A stretch of 64,000 nucleotides of DNA from the NCBI RefSeq assembly GCF_016522075.1, contig NZ_JAEHFW010000003.1, forward strand, positions 124,001 through 188,000. Direction: 5' to 3'. The notes under the pieces were generated by a model that saw only the letters and a program-made list of their open reading frames with translations, did no database searches and had not been told where the DNA came from. Positions 44,826 to 53,653 of the stretch are shown piece by piece (positions within the stretch are counted from its first letter, which is position 1; each line of letters opens with the position of its first letter). A program made the translations under genes and the position numbers. This DNA comes from Mucilaginibacter segetis. GTDB taxonomy: Bacteria > Bacteroidota > Bacteroidia > Sphingobacteriales > Sphingobacteriaceae.

Positions 44826-47092
44826 ACCTTTACCTGTGTTGCTACCTTATTATATTCATATTCCAGCTCAAACGCCTTTAACACGGTTAAATGAGATATT
44901 AAATATGCAAGTGTACTCTCTGCACCCTGATTACGGTTTATGCCTGTTGGCAGTAGGCCGTCGCAACATCCTTTTGTTTCGTGGTCGTATAATGGCGCAC
45001 GCAGCGTGTTCTCTCCCAGGAACCATTTATAACTCAGGAACATTTTCTCAATATACCTTGGCTTGCGGAATATCTGATAAGCCTGAAAATGCATCAATAC
45101 CATCGCCATTGTTTCTATAGCCTGCTGGTCAAAAGTAGGGAAGGTACCCCCACGGTAATACCATCCGTCGTTACCAACCGGGCTAAGATAACCGTTAGAC
45201 AGGGTGAGCTTATCTAAAAAGGCCATACTCTCTAATGCTATCCGTTTTGCATTTTCATCGCCGGTAATTTCGCAGGAATGCAAAAGCGCTAAAGGTAATA
45301 TGGCATTATCGTAGGTCATTTTTTCTTCAAACCAATGCCAGTCATCCGAATGATTATTTTCATACGCATCAATTAACGGCTGCGTTAGTCTTACCAGTTC
45401 GTTCACCAATCCTTCATCAGTTGGATACTCCTGTAAATACAAGCTTAAACCTATTGCTGTATTAGCCATCCCCCTTAAGTGTTTTAAAGCTTTAAAGTGC
45501 GGTATTGATTTTTGGAATATCTCCATGGCGAACTCGCGATAAGAATTGCTTGCCGCGCACCCTATCAAATAACCTAATGACCATATGGTACGCCCGAAGG
45601 AATCTTCGGAGCCCACTTCATCAAGATATTGCCTGTTGAAACTTAAAAAGTTACGGAAATTACCATCATCGGTTTGCATGTAGTGTATATAGCTTAAATA
45701 CACTGGTAATAACTCAAAAGCCTCATTACTTTTATTACGCTGATACGCCATTAATGCCATAATTAACGCACGGGCATTATCGTCAAGGCAGTAGCCTTCT
45801 TTTAAGTTTGGAATACCATATTTAGCATGCTGCACAATGCCGGTATCATCAGTTAATCGTAATACATGGGTCAAACTAAAATTTGGCAAAATCTCAGGAT
45901 CAACTATGCTATTCTTTAATATCTTGTCGCTAAAATCATGCGTGGCGGCTGCTATCTGGGCAATTTTAATGTATTCGGCACCTATAACCGGCCAGCGCAG
46001 ATGCAGGCCATATTCATAGGCGTTTTGCTTTAATTCATTAAGCAGTTCATCATTATCCAATAATTCATTAACGGTATCGGCTAATGCTTCGGCATTTTTA
46101 AAGTCGAATAATCTGCCGCGGTTATTATCTAACAATTCTGTAGCATGCCAATATGGGGTGGATACTACCGCCGCCCCGGCGCCAACGGCATAAGATAAAG
46201 TTCCGCTGGTAATTTGTGCCTCGTTAAGATAAGGAGTTACATACACCTCAGCTGCAGTAAGGTAATTGATCAATTCATCTTCGGTAACAAACTTGTTTAT
46301 AAAAGATAAATGCTGGGAAACCTTTAATTCAGCCGCTAATGATTTTAAATGATCCCGATATTCTTCTCCGGAGTTTTTTATTACTCCCGGATGTGTGTTA
46401 CCCAACACCACATACATTACATCGGGGTGTTTGGCTACAATTTTAGGCAATGCGCGTACTACGGTTTCCAACCCTTTATTCCGGCTCAGCAAACCAAAAG
46501 TTAACATTACCTTGCGGTTTTTAAATGTACTTAGCGTATTTACAGGATTAACCTCCGGCGCTTCCAAATCAGGTACGCCATGCTCAATTATCTGTATCTT
46601 TTCGGCCGGGATATCATATATAGTAGTTAAAAATTCTACTGCCCTTTTACTCATTACCACAATTTTAGAAGATTGCTCGGCAATTTCACGAATAATAATT
46701 CGCTGTACATAGCTTGGTTCTTTTAATATGGTATGTAGTATGGATATCAAAGGTTTCTCGAGACGATTGATCAGCGGTAAAATATAAATACCGCTTTCGC
46801 CACCGTAAATGCCGAATTCATGCTCCAATATGCAGGCATCAACTGTACTGGTATTAATATAATTTGCGGCTCTTATATAGTCTTTCTGGTGATTTTGTCG
46901 TATAACGTATTTAACATCTTCCGGATATTCATACTCCTGCAGGTTTTCAGAATCATTTAATGCAACAACATATCCACCATCGTGCAGGCTCCTGTTAGGG
47001 AAGTTTGCGTTTATAGCACGCATGAGGTTTTGGTTAAAAGTAGCAATTCCGCATTCGCGCGGTGGATAAGTAGAAATATAGGCGATTTTCAT
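44819..47092 (-). CDS. two-domain glycosyltransferase (GT4 plus glycosidase-like helical domain)
   Basis: A 757-residue cytoplasmic protein. The N-terminal half (about 1-385) is GT4-like: YISTYPPRECGIATFNQNLMRAI, LEHEFGIYGGESGIYIL, LTFGLLSRNKGLETVVRALP, and YLNEAQITSGTLSYAVGAGAAVVSTPYW. The C-terminal half (about 400-757) is an all-helical (alpha/alpha)6-like domain: EGYCLDDNARALIMALMAYQ, FGRTIWSLGYLIGC, DDWHWFEEKMTYDNAILPLALLHS and STLAYLISHLTVLKAFE. The combination suggests an enzyme that both builds and trims or binds one glycan. It heads an operon with the second GT4, and its upstream region contains an unusual repeat structure. Confidence 0.85.
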   Translation of the reverse strand: MKIAYISTYPPRECGIATFNQNLMRAINANFPNRSLHDGGYVVALNDSENLQEYEYPEDVKYVIRQNHQKDYIRAANYINTSTVDACILEHEFGIYGGESGIYILPLINRLEKPLISILHTILKEPSYVQRIIIREIAEQSSKIVVMSKRAVEFLTTIYDIPAEKIQIIEHGVPDLEAPEVNPVNTLSTFKNRKVMLTFGLLSRNKGLETVVRALPKIVAKHPDVMYVVLGNTHPGVIKNSGEEYRDHLKSLAAELKVSQHLSFINKFVTEDELINYLTAAEVYVTPYLNEAQITSGTLSYAVGAGAAVVSTPYWHATELLDNNRGRLFDFKNAEALADTVNELLDNDELLNELKQNAYEYGLHLRWPVIGAEYIKIAQIAAATHDFSDKILKNSIVDPEILPNFSLTHVLRLTDDTGIVQHAKYGIPNLKEGYCLDDNARALIMALMAYQRNKSNEAFELLPVYLSYIHYMQTDDGNFRNFLSFNRQYLDEVGSEDSFGRTIWSLGYLIGCAASNSYREFAMEIFQKSIPHFKALKHLRGMANTAIGLSLYLQEYPTDEGLVNELVRLTQPLIDAYENNHSDDWHWFEEKMTYDNAILPLALLHSCEITGDENAKRIALESMAFLDKLTLSNGYLSPVGNDGWYYRGGTFPTFDQQAIETMAMVLMHFQAYQIFRKPRYIEKMFLSYKWFLGENTLRAPLYDHETKGCCDGLLPTGINRNQGAESTLAYLISHLTVLKAFELEYEYNKVATQVKVC

Positions 47093-47139
47093 GTTGTAGA
47101 TAAGAAGTTGTTAATAGTTAATATTGTAGTAATTATTGC

Positions 47140-47210
47140 CTGATTAAAAAAACATTACTGACCCGAAAAGTGTGCACTTCTGACCAGATAAGTGAATTTT
47201 TTTTAATCAG
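47140..47210. repeat. 71-bp structure: 13-bp inverted repeats enclosing a tandem 22-bp repeat
   Basis: CTGATTAAAAAAA (47140-47152) and its exact complement (47198-47210) bracket 45 bp. Read leftward, the core holds two 22-bp units that begin CACTTATCTGGTCAG and CACTTTTCGGGTCAG. CACTT/AAGTG inverted half-sites lie within it. It is in the promoter region of the glycosyltransferase operon, 48-118 bases before its ATG. This looks like a regulatory site; a minute mobile element remnant is the alternative. Confidence 0.5.
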
Positions 47211-47343
47211 TATGATATAATTTATACAACTAAGCATCACAGTGCACAAATTATACCAATTAACCTCGCTAAAAAATGACGATGGTTATTTTATCGTAAT
47301 ATTTTTGTTAGATATCAAACCTTAAACCGGGTTGAATTAAAAG

Positions 47344-48540
47344 TTACAGTGCATGTGTATGAAAATCAATGGCCTCCGTTATTACGGTGCATGCTTTTAT
47401 GATTTCCTCAGCAGTGATAATTAATGGTGGCGCTATGCGCATTGAGTTACTGCAATGCAAGAACCAGTCGGTAATTACTCCATTTTGTATACAGCGGTCG
47501 ATTATTTTTTTATTCAGTTCAAAGCTTTCGAACTCAATAGCCAACATAAGACCTTTGCCGCGTATGTTTTTTATTGCGGGGTGGGTGAGTTGTTGTTTAA
47601 AAATTTGTTCCTTTTGGGTTGCTTGCTGATGTAATTGCCCGATGAGTAAAACCTCTAAAGCTGCTAAGCCTGCCGCGCAACTAACCGGATGCCCGCCAAA
47701 TGTTGTAATATGCCCTAATATAGGCTTTTCTTTTAACATATCCATCATATAATTCGACGCTATGAATGCACCTACAGGCATACCACCCCCCAGCGCTTTG
47801 GCTAATAAGAGTATATCAGGTACAATATTAAAATGTTCAAAGGCGAATAACGTGCCTGTACGGCCAAATGCGGCTTGTATTTCGTCAAGTATTAATAGTG
47901 TTCCGGTTTCGGTGCAGCGTTCTCTCAGCGCCTGCATATAAGCCACATCAGGTACGCGAATACCCGCTTCGCCCTGTACAGTTTCAATTATTACTGCGGC
48001 TGTTGCTTTAGTGATATATTGCAGGTCGGCGGTATTATTAAAATTGATAAAGCTTATCCCCGGCAATAACGGGCGATACGCCTGCTTAAATTCCTCGTTG
48101 CCCATTACGCTTAAAGCACCATGTGTGCTGCCGTGATAGGAATTTTTGCAGGCAATGATCTGCTGCCTGCCGGTAAAGCGTTTGGCCAGTTTCAGCGCCC
48201 CCTCAACCGCTTCGGATCCTGAATTGGTGAAGTATACAGATTGCAGATTATCAGGCAATACTTGCGTAAGTTTTTGAGCGAATAGTACCTGCGGTGCCTG
48301 CACATATTCGCCGTACACCATCAGGTGCATATATTTATCAACCTGTTGTTTTATGGCATTAATTATCTGCGGATTGCCGTGCCCCAGGTTACTTACCCCG
48401 ATACCTGATATCAGATCAATAAACGGAGTGCCTGCCTTATCGTATAAATAGATCCCCTGCGCACGTTCAAACTCAAGTAAAAGAGGGAAACCGGTAGTTT
48501 GTGCATTGTGGTTAAGAAAAAGCTGGCGCAGGGTTAACAT
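47344..48540 (-). CDS. class III aminotransferase (acetylornithine/ornithine aminotransferase-like)
   Basis: From the ATG at 48540 (a TTG eight codons upstream extends the frame but lacks support) the protein has 398 residues. It shows the class III PLP fold: GIYLYDKAGTPFIDLISGIGVSNLGH, FTNSGSEAVEGALKLAKRFTGRQQIIACKNSYHGST, ILDEIQAAFGRTG with the pyridine-ring Asp, and the PLP lysine in LLAKALGGGMPVGAFIA. FGGHPVSCAAGLAAL follows. Substrate could be N-acetylornithine, ornithine or another omega-amino compound. No arginine genes are adjacent, so I give no symbol. It is cytoplasmic and probably monocistronic. Confidence 0.88.
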   Translation of the reverse strand: MLTLRQLFLNHNAQTTGFPLLLEFERAQGIYLYDKAGTPFIDLISGIGVSNLGHGNPQIINAIKQQVDKYMHLMVYGEYVQAPQVLFAQKLTQVLPDNLQSVYFTNSGSEAVEGALKLAKRFTGRQQIIACKNSYHGSTHGALSVMGNEEFKQAYRPLLPGISFINFNNTADLQYITKATAAVIIETVQGEAGIRVPDVAYMQALRERCTETGTLLILDEIQAAFGRTGTLFAFEHFNIVPDILLLAKALGGGMPVGAFIASNYMMDMLKEKPILGHITTFGGHPVSCAAGLAALEVLLIGQLHQQATQKEQIFKQQLTHPAIKNIRGKGLMLAIEFESFELNKKIIDRCIQNGVITDWFLHCSNSMRIAPPLIITAEEIIKACTVITEAIDFHTHAL

Positions 48541-48625
48541 ACTATATAAGGAATTAAAGAGCAAAGGTAAAGTTCTGCAGGTTAAATATATGACCTTTAC
48601 AGCCCTTTATGTTAAGGGAGAGTAA

Positions 48626-49093
48626 TTAATTACCTGCGCGTACACTACGTTCGCTGAGCTGTTTTATCAACTCATCGGTAAATTCACGTTCGCTTTTATA
48701 AAGCTCGCTCACCTTTTCGGCAGGCAGTATCTTTAAAAATTCATCGCGGTAGCGTTTGCGTATAGAGAGGAGTTGATTTTCGTAATATAGCTCCTTATCA
48801 ATTTGCTCGGTGCCGTTAGCCTGGGCATTTGAATTATTTAAGCGTTTTAATATGCGTACCGCTTTAAGCTCCTCCTGATATTTATGATATATTGGCCAGA
48901 ACTTAATTGATTGTGCATCGGTAAGGGACAGCTGTTGCGATAAAAAATTATCGCGGGCTATTTCCAGTTTAGAGACTGAGGCGCTTTTTTTTGTCCCTCT
49001 TCTGAAATTTTGTTTACGTACCTGGGCCGAAGCATCACTAATAGTGAAAAGAAATACAGATAATATAAAAATATATTTGAGCAGCTTATTCAT
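48626..49093 (-). CDS. secreted Spy/CpxP-like helical protein
   Basis: This 155-residue protein has a signal peptide (to about residue 23, SDASAQ) and a highly charged, helical mature part: LEIARDNFLSQQLSLTDAQSIKFWPIYHKYQEELKAVRILKRL and LLSIRKRYRDEFLKILPAEKVSELYKSEREFTDELIKQL. The helical hairpin and LSLTDAQ...FWPIY pattern are those of periplasmic Spy/CpxP-like stress proteins that follow ECF sigma factors in Bacteroidota. It lies 11 nt after the repeat-type membrane protein gene, so it is part of the sigma-factor operon. Confidence 0.75.
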   Translation of the reverse strand: MNKLLKYIFILSVFLFTISDASAQVRKQNFRRGTKKSASVSKLEIARDNFLSQQLSLTDAQSIKFWPIYHKYQEELKAVRILKRLNNSNAQANGTEQIDKELYYENQLLSIRKRYRDEFLKILPAEKVSELYKSEREFTDELIKQLSERSVRAGN

Positions 49094-49104
49094 GAAACAT
49101 AGTA

Positions 49105-50013
49105 TTAATTAATATCAACATAATCCCGGAGGTCTTGATCCAGGGCGTCGGTATTAATTTGGGTATTATTATCCATCATGCCATGTGTATCGGTGGCATC
49201 AATATGAAGTTCAAGATAATTTTTTATTTCATCAACAGGAACTTCTGATAACTGTTGATGCAGGTAACTTTGGTCGTGGGTAATTACCTGCGCGTTATTT
49301 TTATTTAAGTAGTACCCTGCGCCTAAAACCAATGCAAGGCAGGCTGCAGTAGCATATTTAAAAGTATTTGAAGCAAACAGTTTGCGCACAATTGTTTTAC
49401 GCAATACATCATCATGCTTAATAGTTTTATTTACAATATTCTTATTAAGCTGTTCAAAATAATTTGCAGGTACGGTAAAGGTTTCTGTATTGGTTTGTAT
49501 AAGTTCATCAACAGCAATACGTGCAGTTACCTGCTGGTGTAAATCGTTGAAATAATTTTCAGGAACAGTAAATCCCTCGTCTTCTGCAAACTCACTGATG
49601 TTTATTCTGCTTTGAATGTTACCGGCCAGTTGGTCAAAATAATTTTCAGGAACTTCAAAATCTGCACGGCTATTATTTACCGCTTGTTCAATATTTATCC
49701 TGCTTTGAATTTTATCAGTAAGTTCTTCAAAGTAATTGGCAGGAATATTAAAATTAGTGCCATCTGAAGGAGCGGTATGTTCAATATTTACTCTGCTTAG
49801 TATGTTTTGCTGTAAAGTATCAAAGTAATTTTGCGGAACGCTGAACCCGTCTGCATCTTCTTTTTTGAATTTTTGTAATTTCACGAGCGACAAAATACGA
49901 TCTCCGGCCACTTCAAAGTAGCCTGCGGGCACTGTAAACGGGTTTTTTGAGTTAACCTGTTTAAGTGACATATATTCGTCCGCCCACTCTTTATTCTCCA
50001 TATCGCTTTTCAT
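49105..50013 (-). CDS. membrane protein with six F-x-V/I-P-x-x-Y-F repeats, candidate anti-sigma factor
   Basis: The 302-residue protein has six copies of a repeat that starts Phe-x-Val/Ile-Pro-x2-Tyr-Phe, at residues 26, 57, 88, 119, 148 and 179 (period 31, once 29). Each is followed by a helix such as ELTDKIQSRI. One membrane helix comes next (about 218-236, FKYATAACLALVLGAGYYL), then a C-terminal domain of about 65 residues. With this topology the repeats face the cytoplasm. Proteins carrying this motif occur after ECF sigma genes in Bacteroidota, with an anti-sigma role usually assumed, not shown. The ECF gene ends 51 nt upstream; the Spy-like gene follows by 11 nt. Confidence 0.75.
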   Translation of the reverse strand: MKSDMENKEWADEYMSLKQVNSKNPFTVPAGYFEVAGDRILSLVKLQKFKKEDADGFSVPQNYFDTLQQNILSRVNIEHTAPSDGTNFNIPANYFEELTDKIQSRINIEQAVNNSRADFEVPENYFDQLAGNIQSRINISEFAEDEGFTVPENYFNDLHQQVTARIAVDELIQTNTETFTVPANYFEQLNKNIVNKTIKHDDVLRKTIVRKLFASNTFKYATAACLALVLGAGYYLNKNNAQVITHDQSYLHQQLSEVPVDEIKNYLELHIDATDTHGMMDNNTQINTDALDQDLRDYVDIN

Positions 50014-50064
50014 ACTCTGTTATAGATGAATAAAAATTCAAAAGGTTTAATGCTAATTTAAAAA

Positions 50065-50619
50065 TTAATCAGTGGATAGTAAAAAACTCTCTATCTTTTT
50101 AACTGCCAGGTGAAAAGAAGCTTTAAGCGCACCCACACTTGTACCCAAAACATCAGACATTTCCTCGTATTTCATATCATCAAAATATTTCATGTTAAAC
50201 ACCAGCCGTTGCTTATCCGGCAGGGTTAAAATGGCCTGCTGCAATTTTTTTTGTGCCTGTTCACCATTAAAATACGATGAACCCTCCAGCGTGTTAGCCA
50301 ATTCATGATTTACATCATCCAACGATATATTATTCTTCTGCTTTTTCTTGTTTAAAAAAGTAATGCACTCGTTGGTAGCAATGCGGTACATCCAGGTATA
50401 CAATTGTGCATCATTACGAAAGCCGGATAAGTTTTTCCATACTTTAATAAAAACATCCTGTACCAGGTCGTCGGCGTCATCATGGTCAATAACCATACGG
50501 CGCACATGCCAGTAAATTTTTTGCTGATACTTTTTAAGCAGCAGGTTAAAAGCCTCGTTCCGCGTTTTTTCCTCCCGGAACTTGCTTAGTATTTCTTCGT
50601 CTTCTACCTGAGTGGACAT
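50065..50619 (-). CDS. ECF-type RNA polymerase sigma-70 factor
   Basis: This 184-residue sigma factor contains region 2 (YQQKIYWHVRRMVIDHDDADDLVQDVFIKVWKNLSGFRNDAQLYTWMYRIATNECITFL) and region 4 (LQQAILTLPDKQRLVFNMKYFDDMKYEEMSDVLGTSVGALKASFHLAVKKIE). Spacing between them is typical of ECF factors. It would direct RNA polymerase to a set of stress or envelope promoters. It heads a leftward operon with the six-repeat membrane protein and the Spy-like protein, a common layout for a membrane-controlled sigma system. No promoter matching TAnnTTTG is visible upstream, which leaves room for autoregulation. Confidence 0.93.
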   Translation of the reverse strand: MSTQVEDEEILSKFREEKTRNEAFNLLLKKYQQKIYWHVRRMVIDHDDADDLVQDVFIKVWKNLSGFRNDAQLYTWMYRIATNECITFLNKKKQKNNISLDDVNHELANTLEGSSYFNGEQAQKKLQQAILTLPDKQRLVFNMKYFDDMKYEEMSDVLGTSVGALKASFHLAVKKIESFLLSTD

Positions 50620-50686
50620 TTATTAAATTTTATTCTCTTTAAATAAAAATAAGGCGCTTTTGTTTGCCTGGTATACGTAAGTGGCT

Positions 50687-51148
50687 TTAAGCCAGTAGGT
50701 CCAACACCTGTTGCGTTGAGTTTTTGGTATCAACTTTATTAATAACATGTTCAATTATACCTTCCGTGTTTATTACAAAGGTGGTGCGTGCAATACCCAT
50801 ATATTTTTTGCCATACATATTTTTCTCTACCCAAACACCGTATTTTTCTACTATCTTTTTGTCGGTATCAGCTATAAGGTTAAATGGCAGGGTATATTTA
50901 GTCTCAAACTTTTTGTGTGATTTTTCGTCGTCGGCACTTACGCCAATAACTTCAAAACCCTTACCGGTAAGTGCCTGGTAATTATCCCTGAAATCACACG
51001 CTTCTGCGGTGCATCCGGGGGTGTCATCCTTAGGGTAAAAATAAAGGATAACGTTTTTCCCGGTGAAATCCTTTAAAGAAATAGTTTCTCCGTTTTGGTT
51101 TTTCGATGTAAAATCGGGGGCCTTTTCGCCCGGTGCTAATGCTGCCAT
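50687..51148 (-). CDS. bcp: thioredoxin-dependent thiol peroxidase (peroxiredoxin Q/BCP)
   Basis: This 153-residue cytoplasmic peroxiredoxin reduces hydrogen and organic peroxides with thioredoxin. It has the BCP start PGEKAPDFTSKNQNG, the active site YFYPKDDTPGCTAEACDFRD with the peroxidatic Cys46 and the resolving Cys51, and VIGVSADDEKSHKKFETKYTLPF. It lies 7 nt after the M23 peptidase gene on the same strand; the two may be co-transcribed. Confidence 0.94.
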   Translation of the reverse strand: MAALAPGEKAPDFTSKNQNGETISLKDFTGKNVILYFYPKDDTPGCTAEACDFRDNYQALTGKGFEVIGVSADDEKSHKKFETKYTLPFNLIADTDKKIVEKYGVWVEKNMYGKKYMGIARTTFVINTEGIIEHVINKVDTKNSTQQVLDLLA

Positions 51149-51155
51149 AATTATA

Positions 51156-52931
51156 TTATTTACTAAATGCTGCCCTGAAAGTAGAAACGTTATCCTTATA
51201 ATCAGTTACGGTTAACTCAAACGTATGGTTTCCGGGTGCAATGTCGTTGTTAAAGGTATAACTTAATATTTTAGTTTTATAACCCAGTTCCATCAGTACC
51301 CATTTACCATCAATTTTACCTTCGTAGCTTTTAATACCCGAAAGGTTATCACTCATCCTGAATTTTATAGCTCTAACGGCATGCATGTTACTGCCATCTT
51401 TTATATTTAATGGCCGTATAACAGGCGGAACGGTGTCCAGCTTAATATAATAATCGCCAAAGGCATGTGCGGTGGCTTTTACATAACCATCCTGATAGTT
51501 GCCGCCTATACTGCCTATTCCTGTACCCACTATAAGTGCTTTATCGGCATATCTGCCGGGGTCAGTATCCGGTTTTATCCAAAGGTCGTAGCCGTCATGC
51601 ACGGGTGTATATTTATTATGTATGCTGTGGGTTGCCGAAAGCGCGCCGGGCTTGGCCGGTGATGTGGAATATACAAAATCCAGGTCATCATATAAATTGC
51701 CGGGTTCTATCCGCACTTTTACCCTGTCGGTACTAAATTCATTTATGGTATTGTAATGGAAAAAAGTTCCCTCAGGTTTATCAGGTGTGTTAATACCCTC
51801 TTTGCGGCTTGATTGTACCTTTAGTTTCAGGGTAGATGTATTTCCGGCAATATCCTTCACCACATACTGCACATCGTGTACCAAATCATCATTAAAGGCC
51901 ATAATACCCCTGTTAACAGATTGCGGGTACAGCGTAATGCGACTGCCCGGTAAAATAAAGCACTTTTGCATCCATCGCCTTGTTTTAAGATAGGTTGGAT
52001 AATCGACATAGGCGTTTATGGCATGTGTTTGATCGAATGCGAAACGCTCAACCGTAAAAGTATATACCGTATTGCCGTCTAGTTTAAGCTCTAATGAATA
52101 GATGCCATTATGATTAGGCGATGCACTGTTTACATCCGTTACTGCAATGGCAAAGCCGGTGTTTCCGCTTAAATGCAGTACCTGAGGTTTTTGTAAATGA
52201 TAACTTCCGGCTGAGCCGCTTACCGTTAAAAATTCATGTGGTGTTTTTTCGCTGAAAGGGTTGCCATCCAGGTGATAAATACCTATACCGGTAATAGATG
52301 GTGGTATTTTATCGGGTATAGTTAAGCCAAAAAGCTGAGGATTAATGGTTTCTTCGGTTTTGGTGTCGCGCAGTTCAAAATGCAGGTGCGGTCCTGCCGA
52401 TGCCCCTTCGTTACCCGAGTGGGCAATTACATCGCCTTTTGTAACCGGGAACATGGCAGGCGGCACCTCAATGTCCGATTCATAGGTTTTATTATCGTAT
52501 TGATACTTACGAATGTAGTCGGCAACTTCCGGCGTAAAACTTTCAATATGCCCGTAAACGGATGTATAGCCGTTGGGGTGGGTGATATATATAGCCTGCC
52601 CAAAACCACCATATTGTATTTTTAGGCGGGAGATGTAACCATCTGCCACGGCATGTACCGGGTACCCTGTACGCTGATTGGTTTTAAAATCGAGCCCGGA
52701 GTGAAAATGTGAAGCCCTTAATTCGCCGAAAGAGCCGGCTGTGCTTGGTGCCAGGTCAAGGGGATAACGGAAATAATTTTGCGGGTATATTTTACTTTGA
52801 ATGATATCCTGCGAATAGGAACTAAAAAAACCTGCAATTACCAAAAATGCAGTGGCAAGAAACTTTTTTGATGGCAGGAATTGCGGTGAATTATTACGTT
52901 CAGGATTTTTCTTTTTTGGTGAAAGCAGCAT
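51156..52931 (-). CDS. M23 family metallopeptidase
   Basis: The 591-residue protein has a charged N-terminus, then a signal or anchor helix (about residues 27-40). The LytM/M23 zinc peptidase domain follows early: SHFHSGLDFKTN gives the first His and Asp ligands, with YGGFGQAIYITHPNGYTSVYGHI and the HLHFEL motif in GPHLHFELRDT. All zinc ligands are present. Several beta-rich domains make up the remaining two-thirds, ending in a Big-like GNHTFELTVTDYKDN segment. M23 enzymes cut peptidoglycan cross-bridges, so a cell-wall remodelling role in the periplasm is likely. Confidence 0.9.
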   Translation of the reverse strand: MLLSPKKKNPERNNSPQFLPSKKFLATAFLVIAGFFSSYSQDIIQSKIYPQNYFRYPLDLAPSTAGSFGELRASHFHSGLDFKTNQRTGYPVHAVADGYISRLKIQYGGFGQAIYITHPNGYTSVYGHIESFTPEVADYIRKYQYDNKTYESDIEVPPAMFPVTKGDVIAHSGNEGASAGPHLHFELRDTKTEETINPQLFGLTIPDKIPPSITGIGIYHLDGNPFSEKTPHEFLTVSGSAGSYHLQKPQVLHLSGNTGFAIAVTDVNSASPNHNGIYSLELKLDGNTVYTFTVERFAFDQTHAINAYVDYPTYLKTRRWMQKCFILPGSRITLYPQSVNRGIMAFNDDLVHDVQYVVKDIAGNTSTLKLKVQSSRKEGINTPDKPEGTFFHYNTINEFSTDRVKVRIEPGNLYDDLDFVYSTSPAKPGALSATHSIHNKYTPVHDGYDLWIKPDTDPGRYADKALIVGTGIGSIGGNYQDGYVKATAHAFGDYYIKLDTVPPVIRPLNIKDGSNMHAVRAIKFRMSDNLSGIKSYEGKIDGKWVLMELGYKTKILSYTFNNDIAPGNHTFELTVTDYKDNVSTFRAAFSK

Positions 52932-52967
52932 GTAAACAGATGAAATTTTATTTTTAATGAACGAATA

Positions 52968-53579
52968 CTACTTGATGTAAAAATCAAGCAGCTTTTCATC
53001 GCCCAGATAACCCTCCAGACGATCGCCTATGCTCACTTTACCCACACCCTGCGGCGTTCCTGTAAATATCAGATCGCCTTTTTTAAGTGTAATATATTGC
53101 GAAACAAAAGCAATTATGCTTTCAAACGAAAAAAGCAGGTCTTTTGTGTTGCCCGTTTGCCGGGTTTCACCATTTATATTCAAGTGAAAATCTAAACTGT
53201 AAAGATCTTTAAAGTTTGATTTTGGTACAAAGTGGCTAATTGGTGCCGAGCCGTCAAACGCTTTAGCGAGTTCCCAGGGCAATCCTTTTTCTTTATGTTT
53301 TTGCTGTATGTCGCGTGCGGTAAAGTCTACCCCAAGGGCTATTTCTTCAAAATAATTTCCAGCGAATTTTTCGCTGATATGTTTTCCCTCTTTACTTACT
53401 TTTAAAACTATCTCAATTTCGTGATGGATATCTTTGGAGAAATCGGGATAATAAAAGGGTTTATTATCTTTTAACAAGGCGGTATCCGGTTTCATGAAAA
53501 TAACCGGAGCGGTTGGTACGCGGTTATTAAGTTCTTTGGCGTGTTCGGCGTAGTTGCGGCCTATAGCTATTATCTTCAT
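52968..53579 (-). CDS. fumarylacetoacetate hydrolase (FAH) family protein
   Basis: This 203-residue protein has the short FAH-domain pattern: IAIGRNYAEHAKELNN, PVIFMKPDTALL, IHHEIEIVLKVSKEG with two Glu metal ligands, LGVDFTARDIQQKHKEKGLPWELAKAFDGSAPIS with the third acidic ligand, and FTGTPQGVGKVSIGDRLEGYL. Family members include fumarylpyruvate and oxaloacetate hydrolases or tautomerases, so the substrate is open. It is cytoplasmic and single-gene on the minus strand. Confidence 0.9.
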   Translation of the reverse strand: MKIIAIGRNYAEHAKELNNRVPTAPVIFMKPDTALLKDNKPFYYPDFSKDIHHEIEIVLKVSKEGKHISEKFAGNYFEEIALGVDFTARDIQQKHKEKGLPWELAKAFDGSAPISHFVPKSNFKDLYSLDFHLNINGETRQTGNTKDLLFSFESIIAFVSQYITLKKGDLIFTGTPQGVGKVSIGDRLEGYLGDEKLLDFYIK

Positions 53580-53653
53580 AGTAAATATAATAACGCCAAA
53601 GCTATAAATTATATATCCTTACAAAAAGCTAAAATGGAATTAAGCAGCCTGTA

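Noticed and set aside
47300..47307. Plus-strand TATTTTTG, a promoter-like -7 element
   Set aside because: No gene or plausible RNA follows on the plus strand; such 8-mers are expected by chance in AT-rich gaps.
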